Assembly: GCF_016861565.1 (NCBI RefSeq)
Contig: NZ_BOLK01000005.1
Location: forward strand, 1 to 64,000
Source of the DNA: Secundilactobacillus yichangensis
GTDB taxonomy: Bacteria; Bacillota; Bacilli; Lactobacillales; Lactobacillaceae
Length of the DNA: 64,000 nt
Reading direction: 5' to 3'
The notes beneath the pieces were generated by a model. It worked only from the letters and a program-made list of their open reading frames with translations, had not been told where the DNA came from and ran no database searches. Positions within the stretch are counted from its first letter, which is position 1; every line of letters begins with the position of its first letter. The translations under genes were made by a program, and so were the position numbers. Shown here in pieces: positions 29,052-36,866 of this stretch.

Positions 29052-29174
29052 TTACTTCTTGTTTTCGCTCTTAAGCCATTGTTGCAAGTTTGAAATTTCT
29101 TTTTGGCGCTTCGCGTCCTTCTTTTGGTTCACTGGACGGCGACCTTGTACTCCATGTGGATGTGCTTTTCTCAT
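29052..29174 (-). CDS. Small basic hypothetical protein (40 residues)
   Basis: Reading from ATG 29174 gives a 40-residue, very basic protein beginning MRKAHPHGVQGRRPVNQKKD and ending QWLKSENKK. A GAGGG lies upstream at a proper distance and a strong terminator follows the stop, so it has a complete expression unit. The composition is ribosome- or nucleic-acid-binding-like, but I do not recognise the family. It is missed by length cut-offs of 60 residues. Confidence 0.7.
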   Translation of the reverse strand: MRKAHPHGVQGRRPVNQKKDAKRQKEISNLQQWLKSENKK

Positions 29175-29271
29175 ATGTCTAACCCTCACTTTATGAATAT
29201 GGTGTAATCAATCACTCGACCATTCTACCCTATAACCCCACTCAATTGCAAGAACAGTATTTTAAAAAGTA

Positions 29272-29288
29272 AAACTAACGGTTAGTTT
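29272..29288. promoter_or_regulatory. 17-bp perfect palindrome upstream of the YibE/F genes
   Basis: AAACTAAC-G-GTTAGTTT lies about 70 bases before the 29359 start and about 40 bases before a TATGAT at 29326-29331. It looks like a TetR- or MarR-type operator; no regulator gene is adjacent. Confidence 0.5.
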
Positions 29289-29358
29289 AAATCTGCAAAT
29301 GCTGTTAATTCGGTAACGTCGGTTATGATATGATAGTTTGTGACAAGGTGGTAGTGAA

Positions 29359-30495
29359 ATGATAAATGGCACAAAAGACACACACTCATTTTGGCAACGC
29401 TGGTGGCCGTACTTAGTGGTCATTTTGGGTGCGTTATTAGTGTTGGGCGTTGCTCATGATGATCAATTATACCAGACACCAATCTTAAAGATTCAATCGG
29501 TTAAGCAAATCAGTTCAGATAAGCAGACCGACCAGTTTAATAATGAGGATCGTCAGGTAGAACAGGCGTTGCACGGTGTAATTACCAACGGCCCCAATAA
29601 AGGAAAACATCTGCAAATTGATAATACCTTTTTAAAGTCGGGGGCAACGACGCTGGGTTATCATACCGGGCAGAAGGTTTTCTTGACCGTGCACCATCAT
29701 CAAGGACGCCTATCCGCAACCATTAGCAATCTTAAGCGGGATACGGCACTGGCGTTTACAGTCTGGCTAACAATTAGCCTACTACTAATAATGATGAGGT
29801 TTAGTGGTTTTATGGCACTCGCCAGCGTGGTCGTTAACGGTGTGTTATTTTGGCTGGCTGTCAGTTGGAACACGAATACGCAAGGTGGCATTGTGTTAGT
29901 GATTTTTGGTGGTCTGGCCATAGTTTTTGCGGCGCTGACACTGCTGATCGTGATTGGTTTCAATCGGCAAATGCTAATGACGCTGCTGGCGACCATTGGT
30001 GGGACAGCACTGTCCATTGTCGTGGCACTGATCGTCTTTGCTTTAACCCATGAACGCGGGGTGTATTACGAATCCATGCAGTACGTGACGCAGCTGCCGC
30101 GACCGCTATTTCTAGCCGAAACGATTCTGGGATCGCTGGGAGCGGTAATGGATGAGTCAACCGATATCATTGCTTCTTTAATGGCGTTGAAAACTGAAAA
30201 ACCGGACATTTCTGCTAAGCAGATTTTCAAATCCGGCAGGCAGATTGGCGGCGAAATCATGGGACCGTTAGTGAACGTGCTGTTTTTCATTTTCGTGGCC
30301 GAAACGTTACCGCTGGCATTACTGTTCCTGAAGAACGCTAATTCATGGGGATACACCTTTAATATGACCATGTCACTGGGCGTGGTTCAAAGCCTCATTA
30401 GCGGTATCGGTATTGTGCTGACAATTCCACTTGCCTGCGGCATTACAAGTCTAATGATTGGAGGTCATAAGTCATGGGGACGATTACAGCATTAG
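29359..30495 (+). CDS. YibE/F family membrane protein (larger subunit)
   Basis: A 378-residue YibE/F-family protein: a first membrane segment (about residues 13-32), an extracellular domain of about 90 residues, then seven or so membrane segments (about 130-370). The GAVMDESTDIIASL and SGRQIGGEIMGPLVN segments are typical. The function of the family is unknown; transport is assumed. The ATG follows AAGGTGG. It overlaps the next gene by 22 bases, and the two appear as a pair in many Firmicutes. Confidence 0.85.
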   Translation: MINGTKDTHSFWQRWWPYLVVILGALLVLGVAHDDQLYQTPILKIQSVKQISSDKQTDQFNNEDRQVEQALHGVITNGPNKGKHLQIDNTFLKSGATTLGYHTGQKVFLTVHHHQGRLSATISNLKRDTALAFTVWLTISLLLIMMRFSGFMALASVVVNGVLFWLAVSWNTNTQGGIVLVIFGGLAIVFAALTLLIVIGFNRQMLMTLLATIGGTALSIVVALIVFALTHERGVYYESMQYVTQLPRPLFLAETILGSLGAVMDESTDIIASLMALKTEKPDISAKQIFKSGRQIGGEIMGPLVNVLFFIFVAETLPLALLFLKNANSWGYTFNMTMSLGVVQSLISGIGIVLTIPLACGITSLMIGGHKSWGRLQH

Positions 30496-31241
30496 GACTG
30501 TTACTGCTGATCTGTATGGTCGCTGTGGGCGGCACTCAGGGGCTGCAGGCGTGGATCAGTTTGATTTTTAACTTTGGGGCACTGTTTTTCGCCATGGTTT
30601 TGATGGCCTTTCATTTGCCGCCAGTACTGGTGACTTTGGTAACTGGGGTGATCGTATTAGCGATGACTATCTTCCTAGGTGGCAATGATTCCAGTAGTAC
30701 AATGGTAGCTTTTTACGCTTCCGTGGCGGTTTTGTTCTTATTAGTGATATTAATTATTCCGGTCGAGCACTGGGCGCAGATTCAGGGCTTCGGTCAAGAA
30801 GATAGTGAAGATCTTGAAGGGATGTCGACCATTTTAGGCATCAGTTATTTAAACGTCGCCATTTCTACAGCTATTCTAAGTACTTTAGGCGCAATTGCGG
30901 AAGCGGCAATCGCGATTGCTGCCGGTTTAGCTGAAATCCTGGAACAGCACCCAAAGATCACACTAAAGAACCTGCAGAATGCTGGGTTTAAGGTCGGGTC
31001 ACAAATCATTGGGACCACGTTTAATACGCTGTTCTTCGGTTTCTTCGGCGGCTTTTTGGCGCTGTTTATCTGGTTTGCAGGCGTGCATTACTCCCTAGGC
31101 GAAATTCTAAATGATAAAATTCTTGTTGGTGAAGTATTAATGGTGCTGTTTTCAATGATGTCCGTCATTGCGACGATTCCGTTAACCACTTGGGCAATGG
31201 TTGCCAGTGAACGGCAAGCGAGGAAGAAATTCTTAAAGTAA
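30474..31241 (+). CDS. YibE/F family membrane protein (smaller subunit)
   Basis: A 255-residue all-membrane protein of the YibE/F family with about seven segments. The STAILSTLGAIAEAAIAIAA and AGFKVGSQIIGTTFNTLFF stretches parallel the GAVMDES and GRQIGGEIMGPLVN regions of its partner, so the two are diverged paralogues and probably form a heteromer. GGAGGT precedes the ATG, inside the upstream gene. A hairpin repeat begins one base after the stop. Confidence 0.85.
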   Translation: MGTITALGLLLLICMVAVGGTQGLQAWISLIFNFGALFFAMVLMAFHLPPVLVTLVTGVIVLAMTIFLGGNDSSSTMVAFYASVAVLFLLVILIIPVEHWAQIQGFGQEDSEDLEGMSTILGISYLNVAISTAILSTLGAIAEAAIAIAAGLAEILEQHPKITLKNLQNAGFKVGSQIIGTTFNTLFFGFFGGFLALFIWFAGVHYSLGEILNDKILVGEVLMVLFSMMSVIATIPLTTWAMVASERQARKKFLK

Positions 31242-31356
31242 AGGCTGAGGAACAACTCGGTAGATTCCAGAATATAAAACCACAAGACACCATTCCGATG
31301 CACTTTATCGGGATGGCGTCTTGTGGTTTTATATGGTCGGATCTGAGTTGTGGAAC
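31242..31356. repeat. Dispersed 115-bp hairpin element, copy 1
   Basis: Nearly identical to 36652-36767. It folds into one long hairpin: ACAACTC/GAGTTGT, AGATTCC/GGATCT (one base missing in this copy), a perfect 17-bp ATATAAAACCACAAGAC stem, then CCATTCCG/CGGGATGG and an 11-base loop. Copy 2 has C-G where this copy has A-T within the 17-bp stem, a paired change. It begins right after the YibE/F stop. MITE-like or a transcript-end structure; there is no T-run. Confidence 0.85.
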
Positions 31357-31390
31357 CCTTTGATCAGCAGCCATTTGCTATCTACGTATC

Positions 31391-31429
31391 AAAAAACACC
31401 CACTGGCGCAACGGTCAGGGGTGCGGTTT
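31391..31429 (-). terminator. Orphan terminator-like hairpin, minus strand
   Basis: CACCC/GGGTG with an inner CTG/CAG pair; on the minus strand it ends in six T. No protein gene ends here, so it may close a non-coding transcript. Confidence 0.45.
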
Positions 31430-31614
31430 TCAGATTTAAAGGGCGAAACTTTCGTCTTATTCAAACAGGGATTTGTTCATAAGGGGCGGATCTCCAACAG
31501 CTCCCATGTTACTAAACTACTTTAGTTTTGAATTGAATTTGGCGGTTAGAAGCCCCATTTGCGACAGCAACCAGTCAGTTTCGTCGTTAAGATGCTCTAG
31601 GTAAATGCAGTGCA

Positions 31615-31761
31615 GTGAAACAGGTAAATCGTGGTGCGAGTAGTCGTTAGTGAGTGTTTTTTACTCACTTACAACTACGGGAGACGAAGGAAATCCTTTT
31701 TTCGGTGGGCTTACCGAAAAAATAGTTCCGGAGCGACCCCACTACGAGTTGCCTGTTTCAC
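31615..31761. ncRNA. Candidate structured RNA or MITE with 22-bp terminal stem
   Basis: GTGAAACAGGTAAATCGTGGTG (31615-31636) pairs with 31740-31761 at 19 of 22 positions. Inside are a 16-position stem (31640-31655 with 31663-31678, two mismatches), a short AAGG/CCTT hairpin and a 10-bp hairpin TTTTTTCGGT/ACCGAAAAAA (31697-31722). This is a closed multibranch fold. GTTCCG (31725-31730) could pair instead with CGGAAC (31761-31766), giving an alternative structure. No promoter is obvious on either strand. Confidence 0.4.
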
Positions 31762-31795
31762 GGAACGAAATGACATTTTTCAGGTAAGCTGAACC

Positions 31796-31835
31796 AAACA
31801 AAAACGGCAGCTCCAGTTGGAGTTGCCGTTTTATT
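31796..31835. terminator. Terminator of the amidase gene
   Basis: AAAACGGCAGCTCCA pairs with TGGAGTTGCCGTTTT over a 2-base loop; symmetric, so it could also stop plus-strand transcripts from the gene-free region. Confidence 0.85.
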
Positions 31836-31843
31836 TAGCTAAA

Positions 31844-32836
31844 TTAGTTTAAGTCAAGTGCACCAGAGTATGCCCAGTACTGCTTGGCGTTTGCATCATT
31901 ACTGAATGTGAAGCGGTACCACGTTGTGCCAGCCTTGTCCTTTACACCCTTGTTGTTGATGTAAATGGTTTTGCCAGGAGTGGCTTGAACGGATGACCAG
32001 CTGTACGTTGACATGTTGGTGTAGGCGTTCTTAACGTGGTTGTATAACCGGTAAGTACCAAACTGGCTAGAAAGCTTAGCCGTTGCAGTAGTCTTAGTGT
32101 AAGTGACCTTGTCCAGCGGTTTTGCTGAAGCTGAACTGCTTGGTTTTGAAGCCGAGCCGCTAAAATCGCTGTAGTAGTAAGCATGTACTAATTGATAGAA
32201 AGCAGCCATGGTGTAGCCTTGACCGAAGTACCGTTTACCCGTAGTTGAGTAATAGCCCACTGGGTCAGTATGGTCAGACCCGCCAAGGTGCTTAGCAACC
32301 GAACCGTGAGACCAAACAGTACCCTTGCCATCATAAGCAGCATCGTTTGGCTTCAAGCCATATTGATGAAGTAGGTAAGCGGTGTACCAAGCGGCGTTAG
32401 AAACTTCGTGCGCAAAGGCGCTCTTGCTGTGAACTTCAACTTGTTCAAATTGAACAAACCGTGAGTTGCCTGGGAAACCAACACCCCAAGCTAAGTAGTT
32501 CGTGTTAGCAATGTTAATGATATGTGAAGCATCAACGAATGAATGTACAAAAGCGTTGTTGTAGTGAGCTTTCATATAAGCAATTTCGTTGTAAATTGTG
32601 GAACTTGGGTTGGCAGTTTCGTGAATAACGACCCCTTCAGGTTTACCAACACCGTGGCGGTAAGCATGTTTAGGGAAGCCGCCCCAAATACTGCTGGTAA
32701 CCTTTGCAGGTTTAATGTTTTGACTCGAAATATAATCATTTACGGCTGAACTGGCGGCATGTGCAGTGGTTGTACTAGCAGTACCCACTGTGAACAAAGT
32801 CAGTAGTCCAGTAAGTAGTAACGAAAACTTTTTCAC
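31844..32836 (-). CDS. Secreted N-acetylmuramoyl-L-alanine amidase (Amidase_2) with C-terminal SH3-like repeat
   Basis: A 330-residue peptidoglycan hydrolase. A signal peptide (about residues 1-28, ending AHA) is followed by an Amidase_2/PGRP domain with zinc-ligand motifs GVVIHETAN and WSHGSVAKHL...GSDHTDP; a Ser-rich linker leads to a C-terminal bacterial SH3/GW-like cell-wall domain (about 255-330) with WYRFTF and AYSGALDLN. The likely start is GTG 32836 (MKKFSLLL), nine bases after GAGAG; the in-frame ATG at 32845 directly abuts that sequence. Role: cell-wall turnover, separation or autolysis. Confidence 0.87.
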   Translation of the reverse strand: MKKFSLLLTGLLTLFTVGTASTTTAHAASSAVNDYISSQNIKPAKVTSSIWGGFPKHAYRHGVGKPEGVVIHETANPSSTIYNEIAYMKAHYNNAFVHSFVDASHIINIANTNYLAWGVGFPGNSRFVQFEQVEVHSKSAFAHEVSNAAWYTAYLLHQYGLKPNDAAYDGKGTVWSHGSVAKHLGGSDHTDPVGYYSTTGKRYFGQGYTMAAFYQLVHAYYYSDFSGSASKPSSSASAKPLDKVTYTKTTATAKLSSQFGTYRLYNHVKNAYTNMSTYSWSSVQATPGKTIYINNKGVKDKAGTTWYRFTFSNDANAKQYWAYSGALDLN

Positions 32837-33065
32837 ATTAATCATCTCTCTATAAACAAATTTTTAATGAACGGTCGATTCATTCTCTGAAATCATACTA
32901 CCGAGAAAAAGGGGCATTGACAAGTGAACAATGACCATAAAAGCCTAATATTACAGCCCTAGACGTTGCTTTGGTAGGCTAAGGAGGGCTTATTTTCATT
33001 CTTGTTAAAAACAGGTAACAAAACTCTTAAGTTAAAGGTTTTTGTTACATAATCAAAACCAGTTA

Positions 33066-33106
33066 AAAAGCCGAATTAACTTAGATTTAAAGTTAACTCG
33101 GCTTTG
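33066..33106 (-). terminator. Terminator of the PerR-like gene
   Basis: AAAGCCGA(A/G)TTAACTT arms with a 7-base loop; T-run on the minus strand. Confidence 0.8.
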
Positions 33107-33125
33107 CTTTTTAGTTATGAGTTAA

Positions 33126-33590
33126 TTAAGAGGCTAAAGTCACGCCTTTTGCCTGGCATTCAGGGCAAAGGCCGTAAAGCTCGATGTGACAGGCATTGAA
33201 ACTATAACCTGATTGTTTTTTGGCCGTATTTTGCAGCATCCCGTCGATTTGAGGCAAATTCGGATCGTAAATGTCGGTGACTTTACCACAGTTTTCACAG
33301 ATAGCATGGTAGTGAGGCCGACCGAAGAAGTCGTACCGAACACCACCGTTTTCGTTCGGAATTTCAATAACGATTCCTAGTTCAACGAAAAGGTTTAGTG
33401 TGTTGTAAACAGTGGCCAAACTCAGAGAGGACATTTTGGGTGCCAGTTCCTTATAGATTTCTTCAACTGGCGGGTGATTTTCATGATTCATTAAGTAGTC
33501 TAGAATAAGTTTACGTTGCGGCGTGATTCTGACGTGCTGCTCACGGAGCTTTTTAAGAGCCGTGCTCAAGGTATCATCGGGTTCTTTCAT
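33126..33590 (-). CDS. perR: Fur-family regulator, PerR-like
   Basis: A 154-residue Fur-superfamily metalloregulator. The winged helix contains RITPQRKLILDYLMNHENHP and ATVYNTLNLFVELG; the structural zinc is bound by CENC and CPEC; HYHAICENCG provides regulatory-metal histidines. PerR proteins sense peroxide by metal-catalysed oxidation of such histidines, and the YDFFGRPHYH segment resembles PerR more than Fur or Zur, although lactobacilli often label it either way. Presence with a peroxide-forming lactate oxidase in this segment is compatible with a peroxide response. GGAGAG precedes the ATG. Confidence 0.82.
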   Translation of the reverse strand: MKEPDDTLSTALKKLREQHVRITPQRKLILDYLMNHENHPPVEEIYKELAPKMSSLSLATVYNTLNLFVELGIVIEIPNENGGVRYDFFGRPHYHAICENCGKVTDIYDPNLPQIDGMLQNTAKKQSGYSFNACHIELYGLCPECQAKGVTLAS

Positions 33591-33670
33591 GATTAGACTC
33601 TCCTTTCAGATTAGAGTAATTATCAGCTACCCTTATTAAAACACTTTTTTTAGAAAGATTCCAGAGAACC

Positions 33671-34060
33671 TCACCTTAATCTGACGGTCATATGCGAGCT
33701 TTGAAGTTCGTTCTTAGCGAATTCAGACATGTAGGCTTGAACTTCGTCTACTAAGGTTTGATCATCCTGTGTTACCCGCGTAATGGTAAGCAAAGTTTCA
33801 TCAAAGTGATGATTTACTGGCACCAAACTGACGATGCCAATAAAGTCTTCTTGCTGTTTATCGCTTACCCCCCAGGTGAGTGCCTGATCGTTCATTACGG
33901 TGCTCATTTCCCGGTTAATGTAGTTGGCAGTTTCAATCATTGTTTCGCTGGGGTTGATTCGCTGACGTAAAGCGTTAATATCCTTCACCTTAAATTGTGT
34001 CAGCCAATTCAGCTGGTAATGCGGCGTTAAAATGGGGTGATAAAGTTCAAATTTTGCCAT
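33671..34060 (-). CDS. Hypothetical protein, weak GNAT-like pattern
   Basis: A 129-residue protein. The stretch ALRQRINPSETMIETANYIN followed by LTWGVSDKQQEDFIGIVSLVPVN resembles the first strands of RimJ/RimL-type GNAT acetyltransferases, but the acetyl-CoA loop is not recognisable and the protein is shorter than usual (GNATs are about 150-180). It may be a degenerate GNAT relative. The ATG has AAGGAAG upstream. Confidence 0.6.
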   Translation of the reverse strand: MAKFELYHPILTPHYQLNWLTQFKVKDINALRQRINPSETMIETANYINREMSTVMNDQALTWGVSDKQQEDFIGIVSLVPVNHHFDETLLTITRVTQDDQTLVDEVQAYMSEFAKNELQSSHMTVRLR

Positions 34061-34238
34061 GTTATGCTTCCTTTTTAAAAGTCGATGCCTATGAGTGTAA
34101 CATAAAATGTGGGTGATTCGTAATCCTTAAGCCCTCGTAAAATTTATCACAAACCTTGTAGTCCGTTATAGAGTCGGACTAGACCTGTGCTATAATTGAT
34201 TCGTTAAACTTAATCTTTAGCATGGTGGAGGATTGAAC

Positions 34239-35282
34239 ATGATCGAAACATTTTTAATCGGTACCTATACGCATAAAAGTAGTGAGGGTGTCTATGAATT
34301 ACAATTAGACACGGACAAGCAGCAGCTGCAAAACCTTGAATTGGTTGGCCGCGCCGGCAACCCAACCTATGTGGCTGAATCAAAGACACACAAAGTTTAT
34401 GCCATTGACGCTGAATCGGCAGATGGTAAAAAGCTTGGTGGCTTGAAGGTCTTTGATGCTGCTGAAAAACCGTTTAAGGAATTGGGTAAATCGCTGACAT
34501 CAGGACCCAACCCAGCCTATGTAGCCGTTGATGAGGACCGTCAATTGGTCTTCACCGCTAACTATCACACTGGTATCATCACGGTGTACAAGATCAACGC
34601 AGACGGTACGTTGACCACGACGGATACGGTTCAGCATACTGGTGCTGTTGGCCCAGCACCTGAGCAGCAAGACGGTCCACACCCGCACATTGCGGATTTA
34701 ACCCCAGATAAGCGGTTAGTTTGCTGTGATTTAGGTGAAGATACAGTTTACCTATACGATTTGAGTGATGACGGTAAGTTAACTGAAAAATCTAAGTTTA
34801 AGTGTGCTGCTGGCTTTGGTCCACGGCATATCGTTTTCAACACTGACAAGAACGTCGCATACTTAGTTGGTGAACTTGGCAGTGGCGTAGACGTATTGGA
34901 CTACGATGCACAAGCTGGTAAGTTTACGCTACGTGAAGCATTGAAGACCATTCCACGCGACTGGACGAAGCATAACGGTGCCGCTGCCATTCGGTTATCC
35001 AGCGACAATAAATTTGTTTACGTTTCTAACCGTGGCTACAACTCAATCGCAACGTTCAAAGTTGAAGATAATGGTGAATTATCAATGATCGACCAAATCT
35101 CCTCCGAAGGTGATTTTCCTCGTGACTTCAACTTCAATGCTGATGACAGTTTCATTATCCTGGTTAACCAAAATACGGATAACGCAACGTTATACAGCCG
35201 TGATGCTAATACTGGTAAATTGACTATGGTTCAAAAGGACTTCAAGGTGCCAGAAGGCGTTTGTGTTGCTCCTGTAAAATAA
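34239..35282 (+). CDS. pgl: Lactonase family protein, 6-phosphogluconolactonase type (beta-propeller)
   Basis: A 347-residue seven-bladed beta-propeller lactonase. This type hydrolyses 6-phosphogluconolactone to 6-phosphogluconate in the oxidative pentose phosphate pathway. Propeller repeats such as FLIGTYTHKSSEGVY, GPNPAYVAVDEDRQLVFTAN, DGPHPHIADLTPDKRLV, GFGPRHIVFNTDKNVAY and KFVYVSNRGYNSIATF recur about every 50 residues. ATG 34239 follows GGAGG with seven bases. Monocistronic with its own terminator. Confidence 0.9.
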   Translation: MIETFLIGTYTHKSSEGVYELQLDTDKQQLQNLELVGRAGNPTYVAESKTHKVYAIDAESADGKKLGGLKVFDAAEKPFKELGKSLTSGPNPAYVAVDEDRQLVFTANYHTGIITVYKINADGTLTTTDTVQHTGAVGPAPEQQDGPHPHIADLTPDKRLVCCDLGEDTVYLYDLSDDGKLTEKSKFKCAAGFGPRHIVFNTDKNVAYLVGELGSGVDVLDYDAQAGKFTLREALKTIPRDWTKHNGAAAIRLSSDNKFVYVSNRGYNSIATFKVEDNGELSMIDQISSEGDFPRDFNFNADDSFIILVNQNTDNATLYSRDANTGKLTMVQKDFKVPEGVCVAPVK

Positions 35283-35329
35283 GTAAATAACAGTGGATAA
35301 ATAAGATTTATCTAAGCACTCTCATTTTC

Positions 35330-35370
35330 AAAAGCCCGTGTCTATCAACTTTACGACACGGGCTTTTTGG
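35330..35370 (+). terminator. Terminator of pgl
   Basis: AAAAGCCCGTGTC stem with perfect complement, 11-base loop and T-run. Confidence 0.88.
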
Positions 35371-35475
35371 CTGTATTAGAACTTGCTAAAAGCTCTTGTA
35401 AATGCTTATAAAACGGCATTGGAAGCGTTACAATGTCCTTGGTTAGAAAACTAAAAAGATTGGAGTGAGTTAGAC

Positions 35476-35757
35476 ATGATGAATCGAATTAATTTGCAGC
35501 TGGTGGCTATGGGACGAGAGGTAACATGGGGAAGAGTCCTGATTCTGGCCCTAAATTTTGTCACCTTCATCAGCCTGATTCTGGGGACTTCTGAAATCTT
35601 GTTTGCTTTTCTGTTATTTGCAAGTTTGGTACTTTTTAGCGGTCACTTTATTGTTTTTGACACGACCAAACAGGCACGGGGATTGCAAGAACTTGACTTG
35701 TGGCTAATTGGTTTAACGTTAGTTGCAGGGTACTTAAAACTGGTTTTGGGAATTTAA
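35476..35757 (+). CDS. Small membrane protein of unknown function
   Basis: A 93-residue protein with three predicted membrane segments (about residues 18-35, 40-60, 73-92). No motif is recognised. GGAGTGAG lies upstream. A terminator follows, so it is a single unit. Confidence 0.65.
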   Translation: MMNRINLQLVAMGREVTWGRVLILALNFVTFISLILGTSEILFAFLLFASLVLFSGHFIVFDTTKQARGLQELDLWLIGLTLVAGYLKLVLGI

Positions 35758-35797
35758 ATTAAACGCGTACATTAATGACACAGAAATATAACAGTTT

Positions 35798-35834
35798 AAA
35801 AAATGACTATTCTTAGGAATAGCCATTTTATTTT
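35798..35834 (+). terminator. Terminator of the 35476 gene
   Basis: AAAATG/CATTTT and CTATTC/GAATAG arms over a 4-base loop with T-rich end. Confidence 0.7.
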
Positions 35835-35954
35835 GCCAGATAAAGTCATGGCCTCTATCAAGCGGCCGGACTATTGCTGGTTGATCTGAAGAATCTCTCT
35901 CATCGGCTACAGGGATGGTAAAATGTAAAGGAGGGAAAGAGAGGGACGATTGCC

Positions 35955-36650
35955 ATGAGACGACATGCTGCACCAAAGAAGCCCATTTTGAAACGGCCAA
36001 TTTTTTGGTTAGTTCTTATTTTGATTTTATTAGTCGGCGGTGGCACGGTTGTTTACAAGCCAATTACCGACCTATTCAGTCATCCGGCGGTTACTAAGCC
36101 AAAACCAATCAAGTTGACGGCAAGTGAGAAAAAGGTCGCCAAGAAGTATCACTTAAGCCCTAAAGCAACAGTCCAAGCACGTACCGCCAAGATAACGGCA
36201 ATTGGCGACTCGGTGATGGTTGATATTGCACCGGAAATGAAACAAGTTTTTCCGCATGTTCTAGTTAATGGGGCTGTGGGGAGGCAATTTTATGATTTAC
36301 CTAGTATCGCTCAAACTTTAAAGGCCGAAAATAAGCTGGCTGATAACGTCGTGGTTAATCTTGGCACCAATGGGCCACCAGAGAAATCGGATGTTTCGCG
36401 ATTCTTGAAAGTGGTTGGTCAAAAACGACAGGTATACTGGATCAACACCCATGTCCCGACGCAAAAATGGGAAGCCCAGACTAATCAACTGATTGCATCA
36501 ACGGCTAAAGCTCACCGTAACGTGCACGTGGTGAACTGGTATCGTTTTAGTCAGGATGAGCCGGAGTGGTTTGCTTCTGATCAAGTACATTTACAAACTA
36601 AAGGTGCCACCGCGTACGTTGGTTTATTGGCCAGGACGATGGCAAATTAG
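35955..36650 (+). CDS. Membrane-anchored SGNH-fold protein (OatA C-domain-like, stand-alone)
   Basis: A 231-residue protein: basic N-terminus, one membrane segment (about residues 16-35), then an extracellular SGNH domain with AIGDSVM (nucleophile Ser), a Gly-containing GAVGRQF block, NLGTNGP (Asn) and DQVHL (Asp and His). This domain is usually the C-terminal half of O-acetyltransferases such as OatA, preceded by an Acyltransferase_3 membrane domain that is absent here. It could transfer or remove acyl groups on cell-wall polymers. The ATG follows AAGAGAGGGA. A hairpin repeat begins one base after the stop. Confidence 0.82.
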   Translation: MRRHAAPKKPILKRPIFWLVLILILLVGGGTVVYKPITDLFSHPAVTKPKPIKLTASEKKVAKKYHLSPKATVQARTAKITAIGDSVMVDIAPEMKQVFPHVLVNGAVGRQFYDLPSIAQTLKAENKLADNVVVNLGTNGPPEKSDVSRFLKVVGQKRQVYWINTHVPTQKWEAQTNQLIASTAKAHRNVHVVNWYRFSQDEPEWFASDQVHLQTKGATAYVGLLARTMAN

Positions 36651-36651
36651 G

Positions 36652-36767
36652 AGGCTGTGACACAACTCGGTAGATTCCAGAATATAACACCACAAGACGT
36701 CATTCCGATGTACTTTATCGGGATGGCGTCTTGTGGTGTTATATGGCCGGAATCTGAGTTGTGGAAC
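36652..36767. repeat. Dispersed 116-bp hairpin element, copy 2
   Basis: About 90% identical to 31242-31356. Here AGATTCC/GGAATCT is a full 7-bp pair and the perfect 17-bp stem reads ATATAACACCACAAGAC. The A-to-C change relative to copy 1 is compensated by T-to-G on the other arm. It too begins one base after a stop codon (36650). Confidence 0.85.
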
Positions 36768-36866
36768 AGGTTAAGGCTATATTTTAGTAATGAACTAAAG
36801 CGAATTTTAGGATGTGTGTGAGTCCAGAAATTGAATTAAATCCTTGTCGATGTAGACTTGTGTTAT

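Larger units (their letters stand above)
31357..31843. other. Gene-free 0.5-kb stretch rich in inverted repeats
   Basis: No reading frame with a ribosome binding site is visible on either strand. It holds a minus-strand terminator-like hairpin (31391-31429), a palindrome AAACTA/TAGTTT near 31514, the large folded element 31615-31761 and the amidase terminator (31796-31835). The hairpin density and the orphan terminator suggest a non-coding RNA or a relic of a mobile element. No known RNA family (RNase P, tmRNA, SRP) was recognised. Confidence 0.5.

Noticed and set aside
31391-31790. RNase P RNA, tmRNA or SRP RNA in the gene-free stretch
   Set aside because: The conserved GAGGAAAGTCC, the tmRNA T-arm end and the SRP GGAAGCA motif are all absent.
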